From NCBI RefSeq assembly GCF_029873635.1, contig NC_080423.1:94035691-94099690 (forward strand): a stretch of 64,000 nucleotides of DNA, written 5' to 3'. Positions 21,205-34,172 of this stretch are shown here, piece after piece. The stretch comes from Malania oleifera (Eukaryota > Streptophyta > Magnoliopsida > Santalales > Ximeniaceae). A program made the translations under genes and the position numbers. The notes beneath the pieces were generated by a model. It was not told the DNA's origin and did no database searches. It worked only from the letters and a program-made list of their open reading frames with translations. The stretch's first letter is position 1. Every line of letters begins with the position of its first letter.

Positions 21205-22195
21205 AAAACAACAACAACAACAGCAACAAACCAAGCCTCAAGTCCATCTAGGTGGGATCGGCTATATGAACCCTTTTCCACCAATTTACATGGTCATAGA
21301 CACTTTTCTTCAATAAATTTATGGCAATTAAATCATTACTATCTCATTTTAAGTTATTTTTAGTCTATCCTACCCTTTCTATTGCTCGTTCACAGTAACT
21401 AGCTCATTCCTCCTTACTACTGCACTACTTGGCCTACGTTTCAATATAGGTGCCCAAACGATATGAGTCGTTCCTTGCTTAACTTATTTTCTATAGGAGT
21501 TACGCCTAATTTACCACGAATAAGTTTGTTTTTTAATTCATTTTTTAATGTTATACCAATCATCCATCTTATTATTCTAATCTTGAGAACTTTACTTTAT
21601 ATATATATATATATATTGTTTCTTAATTGCACAATATTTTGATCCATATAACATTGCTAGTTTTACAACCATCTCATAGAACTTTTTTTTTTAAAAAAAT
21701 TATAAATTTTGAGGGTATCATACAATATAATAGCACACTCGAAACATTTCTTCATTTTACCCAATCTGCTTTAACTCTATGCATTACATCTTCTTCAGTT
21801 TCAATTTTAGCTTGTATAATAGATCCAAGGTATTGAAATCTACTAGTGTTATTGATTTCTTGATCATCAAGTTTAACCTTTCTCCAATATTTCTTTTACT
21901 ATAAGAAATTATATTTTATTTATTCTATCTTATTTCTACTTATCCTAAAATCTCTGGATTTTAATACTTCTCTCTATAATTTTAATGTAAATTCTACTCC
22001 ACCCTTAATTTCATCAATCAAGATCTTGATCATCAAGTTTAACCTTTTCTCTAATATTTCTTTTACTATGAGAAATTATATTTTATTTATTCTATCTTAT
22101 TTCTACTTATCCTAAAATCTCTGGATTTTAATACTTCTCTCTATAATTTTAATGTAAATTCTACTCCACCCCTAATTTCATCAATCACGACAACT
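21205..22195 (-). mobile_element. RTE-type LINE, 3' portion
   Basis: On the minus strand the sequence ends with ggttcatatagccgatccc, then ggacttgaggcttgg, then a TTG microsatellite (21209-21230). This is the characteristic 3' end of plant RTE LINEs. Upstream, decayed RT C-terminus is readable: INNTSRFQYLGSIIQAKIE and EEDVMHRVK. The 5' part is absent and a 166-bp duplication lies inside. Confidence 0.7.
21859..22190. repeat. 166-bp tandem duplication in the RTE remnant
   Basis: ttgatcatcaagtttaacc recurs at about 21860 and 22026. Each copy runs on through tctctggattttaatacttc to tttcatcaatca. The copies are nearly identical, so the duplication is recent relative to the decay of the LINE. Confidence 0.85.
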
Positions 22196-22229
22196 TTACC
22201 CTGCTGATTTCCTTATGCTAGACAAGTCA

Positions 22230-22790
22230 TCTATCAGGCCATCGCAGCAGGCAGGCTTGGTCCTTTTGGGCCGACCATTTTTAGCTATTGCTTATGCTTG
22301 CATTTAGTGTAAAACAAGCGTCATGGACATCTCCTTTGGTAATATGCAACTCCGACTTAACGTGTTCCATACTCGGCGGCACGAACCTGACAATCTTCTT
22401 TACAATGAGGTCAATATGATCAATGAAGGTATTGTACAAGATGCATCCTCGACTTTATTAAGTGAACGCCTTGAGACGGAGCATCCAAGTGATCAACCTT
22501 CCATAATAAGTTCAGAGGATCCGTGCACCCAAATTCCTACTTCTAGCAAGTCGACATCTACAATGGGAGGGAGACCTTGGAAAGCACTGTTTGTGAACCT
22601 TCCCATGCTCTCTAGTGTACCAGCACGACCTTCTGTTGAGGCCCCTTCGGTGCTTGAATTAAAACCTTTGCCACCTTCACTCAAGTATGTTTTTTTGGGC
22701 CCTTTAGAAACCCTGTCTGTAATCATATCATCTAGCCTAGATACTCAGAGGAGTCAAGGCTCGTTCAAGTCCTACAGAAGCATATGAGAG
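22230..22790 (+). pseudogene. Athila protease end and linker to RT
   Basis: It reads LGRPFLAIAYACI, a stop, then from 22323 SFGNMQLRLNVFHTRRHEP. The tail has ELKPLPPSLKYVFLG, the junction to RT. The catalytic part of the protease lies in the missing 5' section. Confidence 0.7.
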
Positions 22791-23600
22791 CAATAGGATG
22801 GTCAGTAGCCAATCTTAGAGGAATTGACCCATTCGTTTGCATGCACCAGAGTCACCTTGAGCCAAATGCTAAACCCATCCGGGAGATGCAGCGGAGACTC
22901 AACCCCAATATGAAGGAAGTGGTTCTGAAAGAAGTAGTTAAACTCTTAGACGCGGGGATCATATTTCCTATATTTGATAGTGAATTTGTGAGCCCCACGC
23001 AAGTGGTCCCGAAGAAATCTGGAATCACTATTGTTATGAATGATTAGGGTGAAGGCATCCCCACTCATGTTACCAGTGGTTGGAGAGTGTGCATTGACTA
23101 TAGGAAACTTAACAACCTCGCCCGAAAGGACCATTTCTCATTACCATTTATCGACCAAATCCTAGAGAGATTGGTAGGACAAAATTTTTATTGCTTCTTG
23201 GACGGGTACTCAGGGTACAATTAGGTTGCAATCCACCTAGATGATTAGGAAAAGACCACGTTCACTTGCCCGTTTGGAACCTTCGCATACCGGAGGATGC
23301 CTTTCGGGCTATGCAATGCCCCAGCAACATTTCAAAGGTGTATGTTGGTCATATTCTCTCATATGGTGGAAAAATTTCTTGAAGTGTTCATGGATGATTT
23401 CTCCGTGTTTGGGCCATCTTTTGATGCATGCCTGGACAATCTATCTAAGGTCCTCGCGAGATGTGTGGAAGCGAATCTAGAGCTGAGCTGAGAAAAGAGT
23501 CATTTGATGGTCTAAGAAGGCATAGCATTACGCCATATTGTCTCTGCTAGAAGAATTGAAGTAGATAGGGTAAAAGTAGAACTGATTTCGAAATTACCAC
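22784..23600 (+). pseudogene. Athila reverse transcriptase
   Basis: Segments are GWSVANLRGIDPFVCMH, RRLNPNMKEVVLKEVVKLLDA, QVVPKKSGITIV, WRVCIDYRKLNN, DHFSLPFIDQ, DGYSGYN, RMPFGLCNAPATFQRCM and VFMDDFSVFGPS. The FMDD catalytic pair of aspartates is intact (about 23388-23400). Stops occur near 23045, 23222 and 23490 (ELS-stop), with shifts between segments. Confidence 0.8.
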
Positions 23601-23604
23601 CCCC

Positions 23605-24200
23605 TACTTCTATTAAACAAGTAAGGTCATTCTTGGGGTATCCTGGGTTCTATTGGCGATTCATCAAGGACTTCAGCAAAATCTCACGGCCATTGACCAA
23701 TTTGTTATTGAAAGACGCACCCTTCAAATTTGATGAATCCTTTCTTGGTGCGTTTGAAGCTCCGAGGACATTGCTATCCTCCGTCCCGATAATGCAGCCA
23801 CCTGATTGGGCTTTTCCTTTCGAAATTATGTGTGATGCATCAAATAATGCTATCCGGGCTGTGCTAGGACAACGAATAAGTAAGTTACCTCATGTAATTT
23901 ATTATGCTAGTAAGACTTTATAGGAAGCACAGTTAAATTAAACTACTACTGAGAAAGAGCTCCTAGCTGTTGTTTTTGCTGTAGAAAAATTCTGCTCTTA
24001 TCTATTGGGGTCCAAGGTCGTTGTATACTCAGATCATGTTGCTTTATGGTATCTCCTCAATAAGAAAGAGACCAAACCAAGCTAATAAGGTGGATTTTGC
24101 TCTTGCAAGAATTTGATTATGAAATTCGGGATAGGAAGGGCATAGAAAATTATGTTGCAGATCATTTATCCCGCATCTTAGCTAAGGGTTCCACTGACTT
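23605..24200 (+). pseudogene. Athila RNase H
   Basis: The frame 23633-23923 reads FYWRFIKDFSKISRPLTN, PFEIMCDASNNAIRAVLGQ and VIYYASKTL. It continues past a stop as [16 protein letters not shown] and [11 protein letters not shown]. The final part (24097-24366) reads FDYEIRDRKGIENYVADHLSR. D, E and D acids are recognisable. Confidence 0.75.
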
Positions 24201-24369
24201 ACCCCTAGTACAAGATTCCTTTCCTGACGAACATCTCTTTGTAGTTTCTTCCCAACCCCCATGGTTCACTACCATTGCCAATTACTTAGTCACGAGAGTG
24301 ATTCCTCATGAATGGACGCAACAGGAAAGAAATAAATTTTTATCACAAGTGCGACAGTACATTTGAGAA

Positions 24370-25560
24370 GATCTAGACCTCTTCAGAATAGACCCTGATT
24401 CAATCATTAGGTGGTGTGTCCCTAAATGTGAGCAACATAGTATTTTGAAGTTCTGCCATACTTTCGAATGTGGTGGCTATTTTGGTGGAAAGAGAACTAC
24501 AGCCAAAGTATTTCAGAGTGGATTTTTCTAGCCTACACTTTTCAGAGACGCTAACGATTTTTGTCAAGCATGTTCATGATGCCAGCAAACTAGAAGCATC
24601 TCCCGGCGTGATAGCCTTTGAGTCCCATTCTGGTGGTGGAGCTCTTTGATGTATAGGGGATTGACTTTATAGGCCCTTTCATCCCATCTTAGTGATATTT
24701 TGTACATCCTTGTAGTGGTGGATTATGTCTCCAAGTGGATCGAGGCAACTGCAACTAAAACCAATGATCACCACGTGGTTGTCCCTTTACTAAAAAAACT
24801 TTTTAATTGGTTTGGTTGTCCTTGAGCCATCATTAGTGACAGAGGTAAACTTTTTTATTCAATCATTATTTTGCAACACTCCTCCGGAAGTACTCCACCC
24901 ATAAGGTCGCCACACCATACCACCTCTAGACTAGTGGCCAAGTGGAAGTGTTTAACAGAGAGATCAAAACCATTTTAGAAAAAACAGTGTGACCAGATAG
25001 AAATGACTAGTCATCTAGGTTAGACAACGCTCTTTGGGCATATAGGATAGCGTACAAGACTCCTATCGATATGTCCCTATATCGCTTGGTCTATGGTAAA
25101 GCTTGTCACCTGCCGGTTGAGTTAGAACATAGGGCACATTGGGCTATCAAGAAATTCAATTTTGATATGGATGCTATAGGAACTCATCATCGCCTTCAAC
25201 TCAATGAGTTGGACGAATTCTGCAATGCTTCCTACGAAAGTGCCAGGACATACAAAGACCGGACGAAAGCTTTTCACGACCAACACATAGTTGTGAAATC
25301 CTTCGTTTTGCACCAAAAGGTATGACTTTCAATTCAAGATTGAAATTATTACCAAGCAAGCTACGCTCCCGCTGGTTGGGCCCTTATGTTGTGACCTAGG
25401 TGTTCCCTTATGGGGCAATTGAAATACAGGACCCTACGAATAATACACGTTTCAAGGTCAATGGTCAGCGTTTAAAACCATACATCGAGGGCATTACAAA
25501 GGGACTAGTCGAAAAGATACATTTATGTGACCCGGTTTTCCCACCTTGAGCTTCAATGCG
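24370..25560 (+). pseudogene. Athila integrase
   Basis: The zinc region reads CHTFECGGYFGGKRTTAKV with a later CQACS and CQQT; the second histidine appears as Y. Core pieces include DFIGPF, VVDYVSKWIEA and IISDRG. The C-terminal frame 25071-25325 reads [21 protein letters not shown] and [10 protein letters not shown]. It ends with FKVNGQRLKPYIE at about 25455-25495. Confidence 0.75.
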
Positions 25561-28312
25561 TCTGGTTGAAGACTGTAAACTTGGCGCTTCTAGGAGACAA
25601 CCCAATAGTTTTTCTTTTCTTTTAGGTTTTTAGACTATTTGTAGTAGATCAACTAGATGTCAAATTCGTTAGCATAAGTTTTAGAATAAGTTAGGGGTTC
25701 AACTACTGGGGCGACAAGCATAGGAATGGGTGCGACATGGTCGAGATAGTCAAACCCGTTTAAGACCCTATTTTGCACCTGATATTTTTCATTCCCGCTC
25801 TCGTGTCTCTTGGTCGAACCTCGTTGCGCAACCTCTAGCCCTAGTCACTCAACCCCAAACCTACTTTGGCACCTCCGCCTTCCATCCCATTGTTAGGTAT
25901 CGCTGCAACACCCTTTTCCACCATTGAATCTCTTAACTCTGATTTAGGGTTTTGTTGCCCAACTCGTACCAACGCCATTTTTCCTCTTCCCAGCTCACTT
26001 GCGACAATGCAGCCTCGCTCTGGGAAGACAAAAATGAAACTCGGCCAACCCTCCCACCCTATTTCTCTCCAGATTCGCGCCAGAGGAGCACAAAGAGTGC
26101 ACGATCAACCACTCCGCAGTCCCATCGGGTGACCCACTTGATACCTGCTAATTCACTGCCGACAACATTAGAACCGGTCATTTGGGATGCATAGTGGAAG
26201 CACTACACAAGATCATTACGACTATATCAACATACGACAGACTTGGTAGTTTTGCCGTCAACCCTCTCCATTTCGCCAACTCCGACTCGAAAGATGAGAG
26301 TAGCTAGGCCAACCTACTAGCTACTTCATGTACTGTGCTTTTATGACACATTTTTGGTTTTTTTTTTTTTTTTCATTTTTGTTAGCCCACCATGATTCTG
26401 TGGCCTTTTCCATACCTATAAAGACTGTTCGGCTTTGTAATACAATGTTTTCTCATTAATGGAAAACCCTTATGGTGCTTTTGGTTACTACGTGTCTTTT
26501 GTGCTACAGTGTATTTGCATGCATGCTATTCTGGTTATTATTTTTCATAGGTACACTGTTGGTTCTTACTGGCACCATACATTGTACTATCCCTTGCTCG
26601 GGTTCTATTTTCTATCCACACTTTAGTGAGGACACTGAAGTTCTAAGTTGGGGGTAGGGGTAATATACTACATGGCACATTTATGCACAGAGACACAATT
26701 TTCACCATTTTCAGACATTTAAAAATTGTCTCAATAAATAGTATGCGCTTTATAACATGATAACAACTAATTTATCCTTTTTACATATACCTATACAACT
26801 CAGATGTTACATGCCTAGGCCCATCTATTATATGATTTTATTATACTTACTAACAACGTAGTGAACCAATTATGCATGGTTTCACATTAAACGACCTAAT
26901 GAACTGTCATGCCACTCCAGAAGGGTCAATTAGTGATTCAGTTGTGTTAATATGGTTATGTGAAATCTTGTATTCAATGGTACTTCATGAGGCTTGAAAA
27001 CACACTTACACGTGATTTGTAACACTTAGGGTTCATTGAGAGCATTGAGAGAACAACCGTGGTGACTATGACACCTTGTGAGGTACTATTGAGCCATTCA
27101 TTCATTGCTCGAGTTTTTGACATCAAACTCTGAGTTTATAAAACTCAACTATCTTTCTTTTACTAGGATTCCCTTTGTCAACTAGTCGTTGCTCTTGTGT
27201 TTGCTAGCCTAGAGGTGGCATCAAGTGGGGAGATATAAACCTAGGTCTTGTAGCCTACTTAAGACATTAAGGTCAAGCCACCCTTAGAGATCTTGTGAGG
27301 TACTGTTGAGCCATTCATTCATTGTTCGAGTTTTTGACATCAAACTCTGAGTTTATAAAACTCAACTATCTTTCTTTTACTAGGATTCCCTTTGTCAACT
27401 AGTCGTTGCTCTTGTGTTTGCTAGCTTAGAGGTGACGTCAAGTGGGGAGATATAAACCTAGATCTTGTAGCCTACTCAAGACATTAAGGTCAAGCCACCC
27501 TTAGAGACCGACTTTTTCCATGGACTTCTACTCGAGCAACATTCCCATTAGAGACCTGAGCGAAAGAAATAAAAGCAAAAATAAGCATCTAGGGTGGTAA
27601 TGATTAAATGTGGCGAGTGAGTGAGAAGATGTTAGGGTGAAAGACCCGACACCTTTAAGGCTGGAGCCCTTTCTTATAAGACTAGTCCATTCCACACTTC
27701 TAACATTAGTTCTTCAAATATGTGGGATGTTTGATCATGACTTTCTCCCTCACATATGAGAGTGAACCCCTTTTCTTGAGTATTTTCCATTCTGAGGGTA
27801 TACCAGTGAGGTTGAGTCAAGACAACTGTTTTGTAGGTGTCCAAAGGCATCCTGAGTGTGACAGATCATGCACCTTACACATGCCTTGTGATGGAACCTA
27901 ACAATGCTTGAAACTACATGACAATATTAGCGCTGAATTGAAATTGCTAGTTGATTCCCTGAGAGTTGTATCTTTAATGTAATAGCTGTGCTATGTTGAG
28001 ACTTGCATGAATGAATTGCTGCGGAGTGTGTATAATGGAATCATGAATGAACAGGCCTATTTGTAACTAGGGCATATTTTTGTATGTGAAATGGTAAGAT
28101 TCTTGTTACATGCAAATATTTTCTAATATTCACTAAGCAGGTGTTTGCGGGAATCGCCTTGAAAACCCTCATGAGACTAGAACTTGTCTACTAGGATCAA
28201 ACTAGGGGTTTAAAGTCTTGTTGCATATAATAAATATAATCATATTTCCCACGAAAGAGGATATAGGTAGGATTTGGTAGTTTTCTTAGATTTTGTTTTG
28301 CTTGAGGACTAG
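25561..28312 (+). other. Athila post-pol region
   Basis: Starts with ttggcgcttctaggagacaaccc, typical of the segment after Athila pol. This lineage often carries an extra env-like gene here. Short frames (25730-25927, 25866-26132) do not show one convincingly. ctaagttgggggtagggg at 26643-26660 resembles a second, internal polypurine tract. A 217-bp tandem duplication lies within. Confidence 0.55.
27075..27508. repeat. 217-bp tandem duplication
   Basis: cttgtgaggtact recurs at 27075 and 27292. Each copy runs to agccacccttagaga. Few differences separate them (for example tattgag and tgttgag; gcctagaggtggc and gcttagaggtgac). Confidence 0.9.
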
Positions 28313-28331
28313 CAAAGTGTAAGTTGGGGGT
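28313..28331 (+). other. Polypurine tract of the Athila element
   Basis: agcaaagtgtaagttgggggt directly precedes TGTGATGAGTCCC. A 'taagttgggggt' tract before the 3' LTR is usual for Athila and Tat elements. Confidence 0.7.
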
Positions 28332-29905
28332 TGTGATGAGTCCCTAAAATATATGATTTTAGACCCTCATCTACTTGTGCTTATCCTTATTTTATTATCT
28401 ATTTACCTAGAGTTATCATTGTTCACAATTAAGCATGGTTTGTTTGTCTTTTTAGGAAAAACAGGTTAAAACCATGGAGTTAGACATTACAAGAAGCCAA
28501 GGAGGATTTGGAGGATTCAAAGCTCAAATTCAGACATTCAGTCAAGCTCTAGAGGCTTCAGATCATAAATGAACAAGAAGATGATACTCGACCATGTGGC
28601 GCGACCAGCGAACCACATAGGCGACTTAGTCTTCCACTGCAAACTCTAAGGTTCAGACTGAGATTAGAATGCTGCAAGATTCGACCAAGTACTCAACCAA
28701 GTGACCTGCTGGGGCAACCCATCGAGATACTGAGATAGAACTGAAATTCAGAAGTACCGAGAGTCTCGACAAAGTGTTTGACCAAGAGACCTTCAGGGGC
28801 GACTATGTCGAGCTACTAAGATTTCTTGAAGATTGAGATATTGCAAGTCTCGACCATCAACTCGACCATCAAGACCCTGAGGCACGACGAAATCGAAGAC
28901 AATGAAGATTCGAATCCCTGACTTCCTGCGAGTCTCGACTAGGGTGCGCACAAAAATGACAGAGGAGCGACTTGGTTGACAACGACAATCTTTTGCGCAA
29001 GATTCGCTGCAAACCTTCATAATTTGTAAAACAAATCTTGTAAAACCTAGAACCTATAAGTATTCGCTACGAATACAAGCTTTGGGTTTCTCTTTGGCCT
29101 CTCTTAGGTGAGTGACAGACCTAGGAAGTCATTGAGAGCCAAAATAGAATAGGAGTAGAGTAGTTTTGGTTTGTGTATGGAGTGTCCGACGACATGTGAT
29201 AACCGGCTGTGTTCATGCAACAACCATGTATATTAGGATCTCCTATTGTACTTCTGGCGTTTGTGACTGACGTTTGGAATGTTAAAGGGATGATTTTTTT
29301 ACTTATGCTTTCATTTATTGCTTTCAATTTACTTTTGTCCATTTACTTGCTGTGTTTGATGAAAAGTTGCAGATAAGGATAAGCACTGCTATGTATTAGT
29401 CAGAGGGAAATAGTCAGCTACGGAACCGCGGAGGTGTTCGTTATCATTGAGACAAGGTATACTCCGGTATGGTTGGTGCACCTTTGCTACCCTATGCCCT
29501 CGATTGCCCCTCTCCTGCTTTGGCTCGCTCGGGTTAGCACTTCTATGGAAGTTTGGATGAGCGTAGTTAGAGGCATGACATCCAGCATTTGATTCGGATC
29601 ATAGTCTTTCTTTGTAGGAGTAGAGTAACTTATAAATTTATTTGCTTTCTGGTAGTTTAGATTTACTTACTTTCGTTTACATGCTTTCCAGTAGTTGTTA
29701 GACAACCACTATTACAAAATAGCATCTTTCACTTCTTTTTCATAACAAGGCTTTAGTAAACTAAATTGGAAATAGTTTAATAACTACGCTTCAAGTCTCC
29801 GTGGATTGATACTTGACTTACCCACTTTCTATTGAACTTGGGATAGTTAGGTTTTATAAATATTATTTTTAGTAGTTAAAGATCCAAGCCTTGGCGAGCC
29901 TGTCA
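28332..29905 (+). repeat. Athila 3' LTR
   Basis: Begins TGTGATGAGTCCCTAAAATA. It has about eight CTCGACCA-like words at 28588-28943, upstream of a TATA-like cctataagta (29053-29062). The end (tcaacca, about 29905) is set only by where the copia copy begins, so it is approximate. Confidence 0.55.
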
Positions 29906-30848
29906 ACCATCTAGTAGATGCATTAATTAAGATAATGACATATCTAAATGGTCCAGATGGTGGATGTATTGGTCCGCATATATCGCCATGAATTCTTTGT
30001 AAGAAACTAGGAGATTGAAGATTTACCTTTAAAATAGATAATTTGACAATTAATTTCCCTTGAGAGCAAGCAGTACATATGAAATCACTTGATAGAAGAA
30101 TCTTATGATTATTTAGTGGATGATCATGTGAATTCTCAATGATTCTTTGCATCATTACATCTCCAGTATGTCCAAGACGACCATGCCAAAGTATAAATAA
30201 TTTTAGGTCTTTCACTTCTGGAACAAGACATTATATGATTTAACTACTTTTATCTTTGTATAATACAATTTAGAAGATAAAGTTGATAGTTTTTCTAAAA
30301 TTTGTTTCTTCTCAAAAACAATAGAATATAAAAGAATTTTTTACTGTATTCATTTGTAGTTTCAATGTGATATCCATTGAATTTTAAATTTTTAAAGTTT
30401 AACATATTTCTTTAAGATCTACTTAAATATAAAGTTTCATCAATTTGTAATAAAGTACCATTGAGTAACTTTATGTTAGTTCTTCGGAACCTTCAATCAA
30501 ATTTGTAGAGCAAGATATTGTATTAATATTTGTTAAAGATATAATCAAGTAATAAAAATATTTCCTATCTCGAAAAATTGTGTTGTAGCACTATCAATTA
30601 AATAGGCTTCTTTCTTAGACATTTTAGAATCTATCAAAGCTTTAGGATAATCCACGCTACAATACATATTTAAAAAAAAAATTAATTATTATAATTGATC
30701 ATAACAACAATAAATACGATAATTTATTTATTGAAATCCAAACACAATATTGCTTTACATTATATCTTAAAATATTACATCATTATTTTCGTCTTAATTT
30801 ACAAGGAAATCAGCAACATTAAGATAAACTAGATAAACATAGTTGAAT
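29906..30848 (-). pseudogene. Copia copy A pol fragment (protease to integrase zinc region)
   Basis: A minus frame at 29847-30215 reads LFILWHGRLGHTGDVMM, FICTACSQGKLIVKL and RIHGDICGPIHPPSG, a copia GAG-pre-integrase plus integrase start. The H-H and C-C zinc ligands are present. It breaks after INASTRW. The region 30216-30848 is badly decayed, with LIDSATTQFF as a possible protease remnant. Confidence 0.75.
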
Positions 30849-32747
30849 TGTAACGACCTGCCTATTTTACATTAAATTTTTTTATAATAACATTTAATAT
30901 AATAATTCAGATATCCTGTTAAGCTGATAAAACATGATCAACTTAGACTTATGGGTACTAGGGATATACCTGAAATATAACTCTAATACCTAAGCAGCGG
31001 AAAACATAAAATCATATACATATCAAATCATCCAACCAACACAATATCAGAGTTTTACCAAACTTGTCATATACATATACACATCCCAAAATGACCAAAA
31101 CGTGCCCTAGGATCATAACCTAAAAATTCGTCGGACCCTAGCATAATGACTTACTCTTCTAACAGGGTAAGATAGTCGACCTTTAACACTGCGGAGCTCT
31201 ACCTGCTCTTCTATCTGGGTTTCCTGAAATGTTTATATAGTTAGGGTGAGACACCTCTCAATAAGGGAAATTAACTAATATTAGTGTGTGACATTATAAG
31301 TATTTTCGTGTTATACATGTTACAGTACATGTATCATGTTTGGTAAAATTGTCCGTATCATAACTGAATAAAACATAATTTATCATAACATGATATAACA
31401 TACTGAGTTTCTATACATGAAAAATACCTTATATAACTGTACATAAAATAACACCCTAGATGGATAGCTAGATGGTGTCATGTTTTATCCCCACATGACT
31501 AGGTTGTGCGGACCGAAGGCGGGACTTAGCAATGACTAACTGACCACGCTAGATCAACATAAGTCTGTAAGTATGATGGGTGTTCCCTTCTTGGTCCGGA
31601 TTGCCAGAGGGATGCCTGCACTACCATAAAACAACATCGACTGTCATTCTCCCATAATCCCATACGACATGTGGCTACACTAACATATACATGATTATGA
31701 ACATATAGCTACGGTACCTTACTTCGTGAAAGCTTAAGCCAAGTCATCCGAGTTTTGATAACATATAGCAAATTTCAAATAATGATACATAACTGCTTCA
31801 TAATAATATCTGTTATGATAATATTTTCATGAATTTTTGCATATCATATCATGTAAACCACGACCCTTGCGCCGGCATATTATATCTTGTAAATCATGGC
31901 TCTTATGTCGACATAGTAATATGCAAAACCACGACTCTTACACCGGCATAGTATATCATATAAAATCACGGCCCTTACGCCGGCATAGTATATCATATAA
32001 AACTACGGTCCTTACGTCAGAATATTATATCATATAAAACCGCAGCCCTTACGCCGGTATATTAACATACATAATTTTGAAATCCATGTACCGTTTTAAT
32101 ACCATACATTAAACATAGTTCCTGTATCGTTTTTAATATCTTCCTAAAAACAGTGATAATATGCTTATTCTGAAAACATGATATTCTGATATTACATAAA
32201 ATCATAGAATTTCATACTCATGCTACACAAAAGTAAATATTGTTCTTATTGTAAGATCTGCATAAAAATCATATCCCCTGCTAAATTGTATTAAAATCAT
32301 TTTCTTATTGACAACAGTATTTCCAAATCCAGTTCTATAACATACATAATTTTTTTGGAAATAAAAGTTGAATAATAATAAATAATTTCATGAAAATACT
32401 GACTTAGTTTATTCTCATACCCAGTTTATTGAAAAGCCCACCAATTACTCCAAAACTACACCTGTGGTGTTCCTAGCTTAACACCTTAAAATTTACATTT
32501 TTCCTAACAAAACTTTAGTATTATCTTCTCTAACATATTCCCTTCAGTCCAGAAACACCAAAAACCTAATAAAATTTAAAATAATTAACTTACCCAAATT
32601 TTGGAATGGTATCCAAGTTGGCATAATCAACGATCTACTCCTGCAGATATGAAAAGAAACTTCCCAAGAGTTGCGTGGTGGCTTCGGATCGTCAAACTGA
32701 TGTGAAATGAGTTCGGATTTCTAAAGAGAAGGCTGAGGGGACGAAGC

Positions 32748-32805
<58 letters not shown>

Positions 32806-33143
32806 CTGCATGTTTCTCACAGGAAAAATGAATTCTTGGCCTTATATAGAATGTTTGTTCACGTGGCCTCGTCGACGAACCACATCTCCTTGTCGATGAG
32901 TCGAAGAATGAGTTTCGTTGACGAACACCTTTTCCTCGTCAACGAGTTTCAAGCTCTAGAAACAGTCCTCTTGGTAATTTCTCGTCGACGAGACATGCGT
33001 TCCCGTTGATGAGCCTAAGAGCCTTGCTCGTCGACGAGCACTTCTACACTTGTCGATGAGACCCTACTTAAATCCCTTTTTGATAAATCATTTTCCTTCA
33101 TTTATTTTATTATTTAATTACTATAATTCTTCGGGTCTCTACA
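30849..33143 (-). repeat. 3' LTR of the Tekay element
   Basis: Minus strand begins TGTAGAGACCCGAAG at 33143 and ends GTCGTTACA at 30849. TATA box ctatataag (32841-32849). Eight CGTCGACGA-like motifs (32870-33060) lie upstream of it. A GA/CT tract (about 32748-32800) follows the TATA box in the transcribed direction. The motif gagacacctctcaataag is at 31248-31265. Confidence 0.93.
31850..32065. repeat. About 37-bp tandem repeats in the Tekay 3' LTR
   Basis: Six degenerate units of acgacccttacgccggcat followed by a TA-rich spacer. The same array is in the 5' LTR at about 39195-39415. A plus-strand open frame over it is a repeat artefact. Confidence 0.85.
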
Positions 33144-33165
33144 TTCTCCCCTCCTTATAAAAATT
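33144..33165 (-). other. Polypurine tract of the Tekay element
   Basis: Minus strand ttttataaggaggggagaa abuts the LTR start. The same tract precedes the LTR at 61558. Confidence 0.85.
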
Positions 33166-33399
33166 TTGTTTTCGAAATTTACTATCTGTATTGACACCAT
33201 TCTTTAAAGAAAATGAGCTACGTATTTTATTATTTACCCTCACTTGTGACAGAGGAATAACGTGGTTACATTCAGGGTCCTGGGAGATTACAAATACATA
33301 AATTAAAATTCTCTCAAAACCAAATACTACCTACTACCAAAAGATTATTACATGTATTGATTAACCCACAAAAGGAACCTTACATACTTATTTGCATCT

Positions 33400-33860
33400 A
33401 TTCCTAATTACTGTTGAACCCCACTAAATAAGTGCGGGTATTTCTGTCATATTTGCTTCTCGAGCTCTCATGAAACTTCTTCCACCGCATGATTTCTCTA
33501 TAGGACTTTTACTGAAGGGATTTTCTTACTGCGTAATTCCTGTTCTTTTCTGTCCAAAATTTGCACTGGTATCTCCTCATAAGCCAGTGAATCTCTAAGC
33601 TCTAACTTTGCATAACTGATCACGTGGGAGGGATCTGGGACATATTTCCTTAACATGGAAACATGAAATACGTCATGCATTTTGAACAAAGTTGGTGGTA
33701 AAGTTAGTCGGTAGGCAACTGCTCCCACTCTTTCAAGTATCTCGAAAGGGCTAATGAACCTATGGTTCAACTTACCCTTCCTCCCAAACCTCATAGCTCC
33801 CTTCAATGGCGCAATCTTTAGAAACACATGATCCCCAACTTCAAATTCTAATTTCCGGTA
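33400..33860 (-). pseudogene. Tekay integrase C-terminus and chromodomain
   Basis: The frame 33498-33827 reads FLKIAPLKGAMRFGRKGKLN, ISPFEILERVGAVAYRL and VFHVSMLRKYVPDPSHVI, then EIPVQILDRKEQELRSKKIP. This runs into a chromodomain, where TAG replaces tryptophan after VKVL. Beyond it RNHAVEEVS, a second stop, ELEKQI and KYPHLFS continue in frame to about 33420. The chromodomain is thus present but cut by nonsense mutations at tryptophan codons. Confidence 0.85.
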
Positions 33861-34172
33861 ACAAGTATCGGCATAACTCTTCTGCCGACTCTGAGCTGCA
33901 CGGATTCTTTATTTAATGAGTCGGACTTTGTCATAAGCTTGCTGCACTATTTCTGGTCCCAACACTTGCCTCTCGCCTATCTCATCCTAGTATAGAGGAG
34001 AACGATACCTCTTACCATAAAGCACCTCATAAGGTGTCATGCCGATTCTGGCCTGACAGTTGTTATTGTATGCAAACTCTACCAGCAATATATACTGGGT
34101 ATAACTATGGTCAAAACCAGCACGCACGCCCGCAACATATCTTCTAATATCTAAATCACCCTCTTAGTCTGG

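Larger units (their letters stand above)
22230..29905 (+). mobile_element. Athila-lineage Ty3/gypsy element, 5' truncated
   Basis: Plus-strand protease end, RT, RNase H and integrase are followed by about 2.8 kb of post-pol DNA, a polypurine tract and one LTR. RT and integrase wording ([55 protein letters not shown]) is Athila. No 5' LTR, primer site or gag is present. It abuts a copia copy at about 29906. Many stops are present. Confidence 0.8.

Noticed and set aside
31837-32037. 66-codon plus frame in the Tekay LTR
   Set aside because: Repeat translation of the 37-bp array, antisense to the element.
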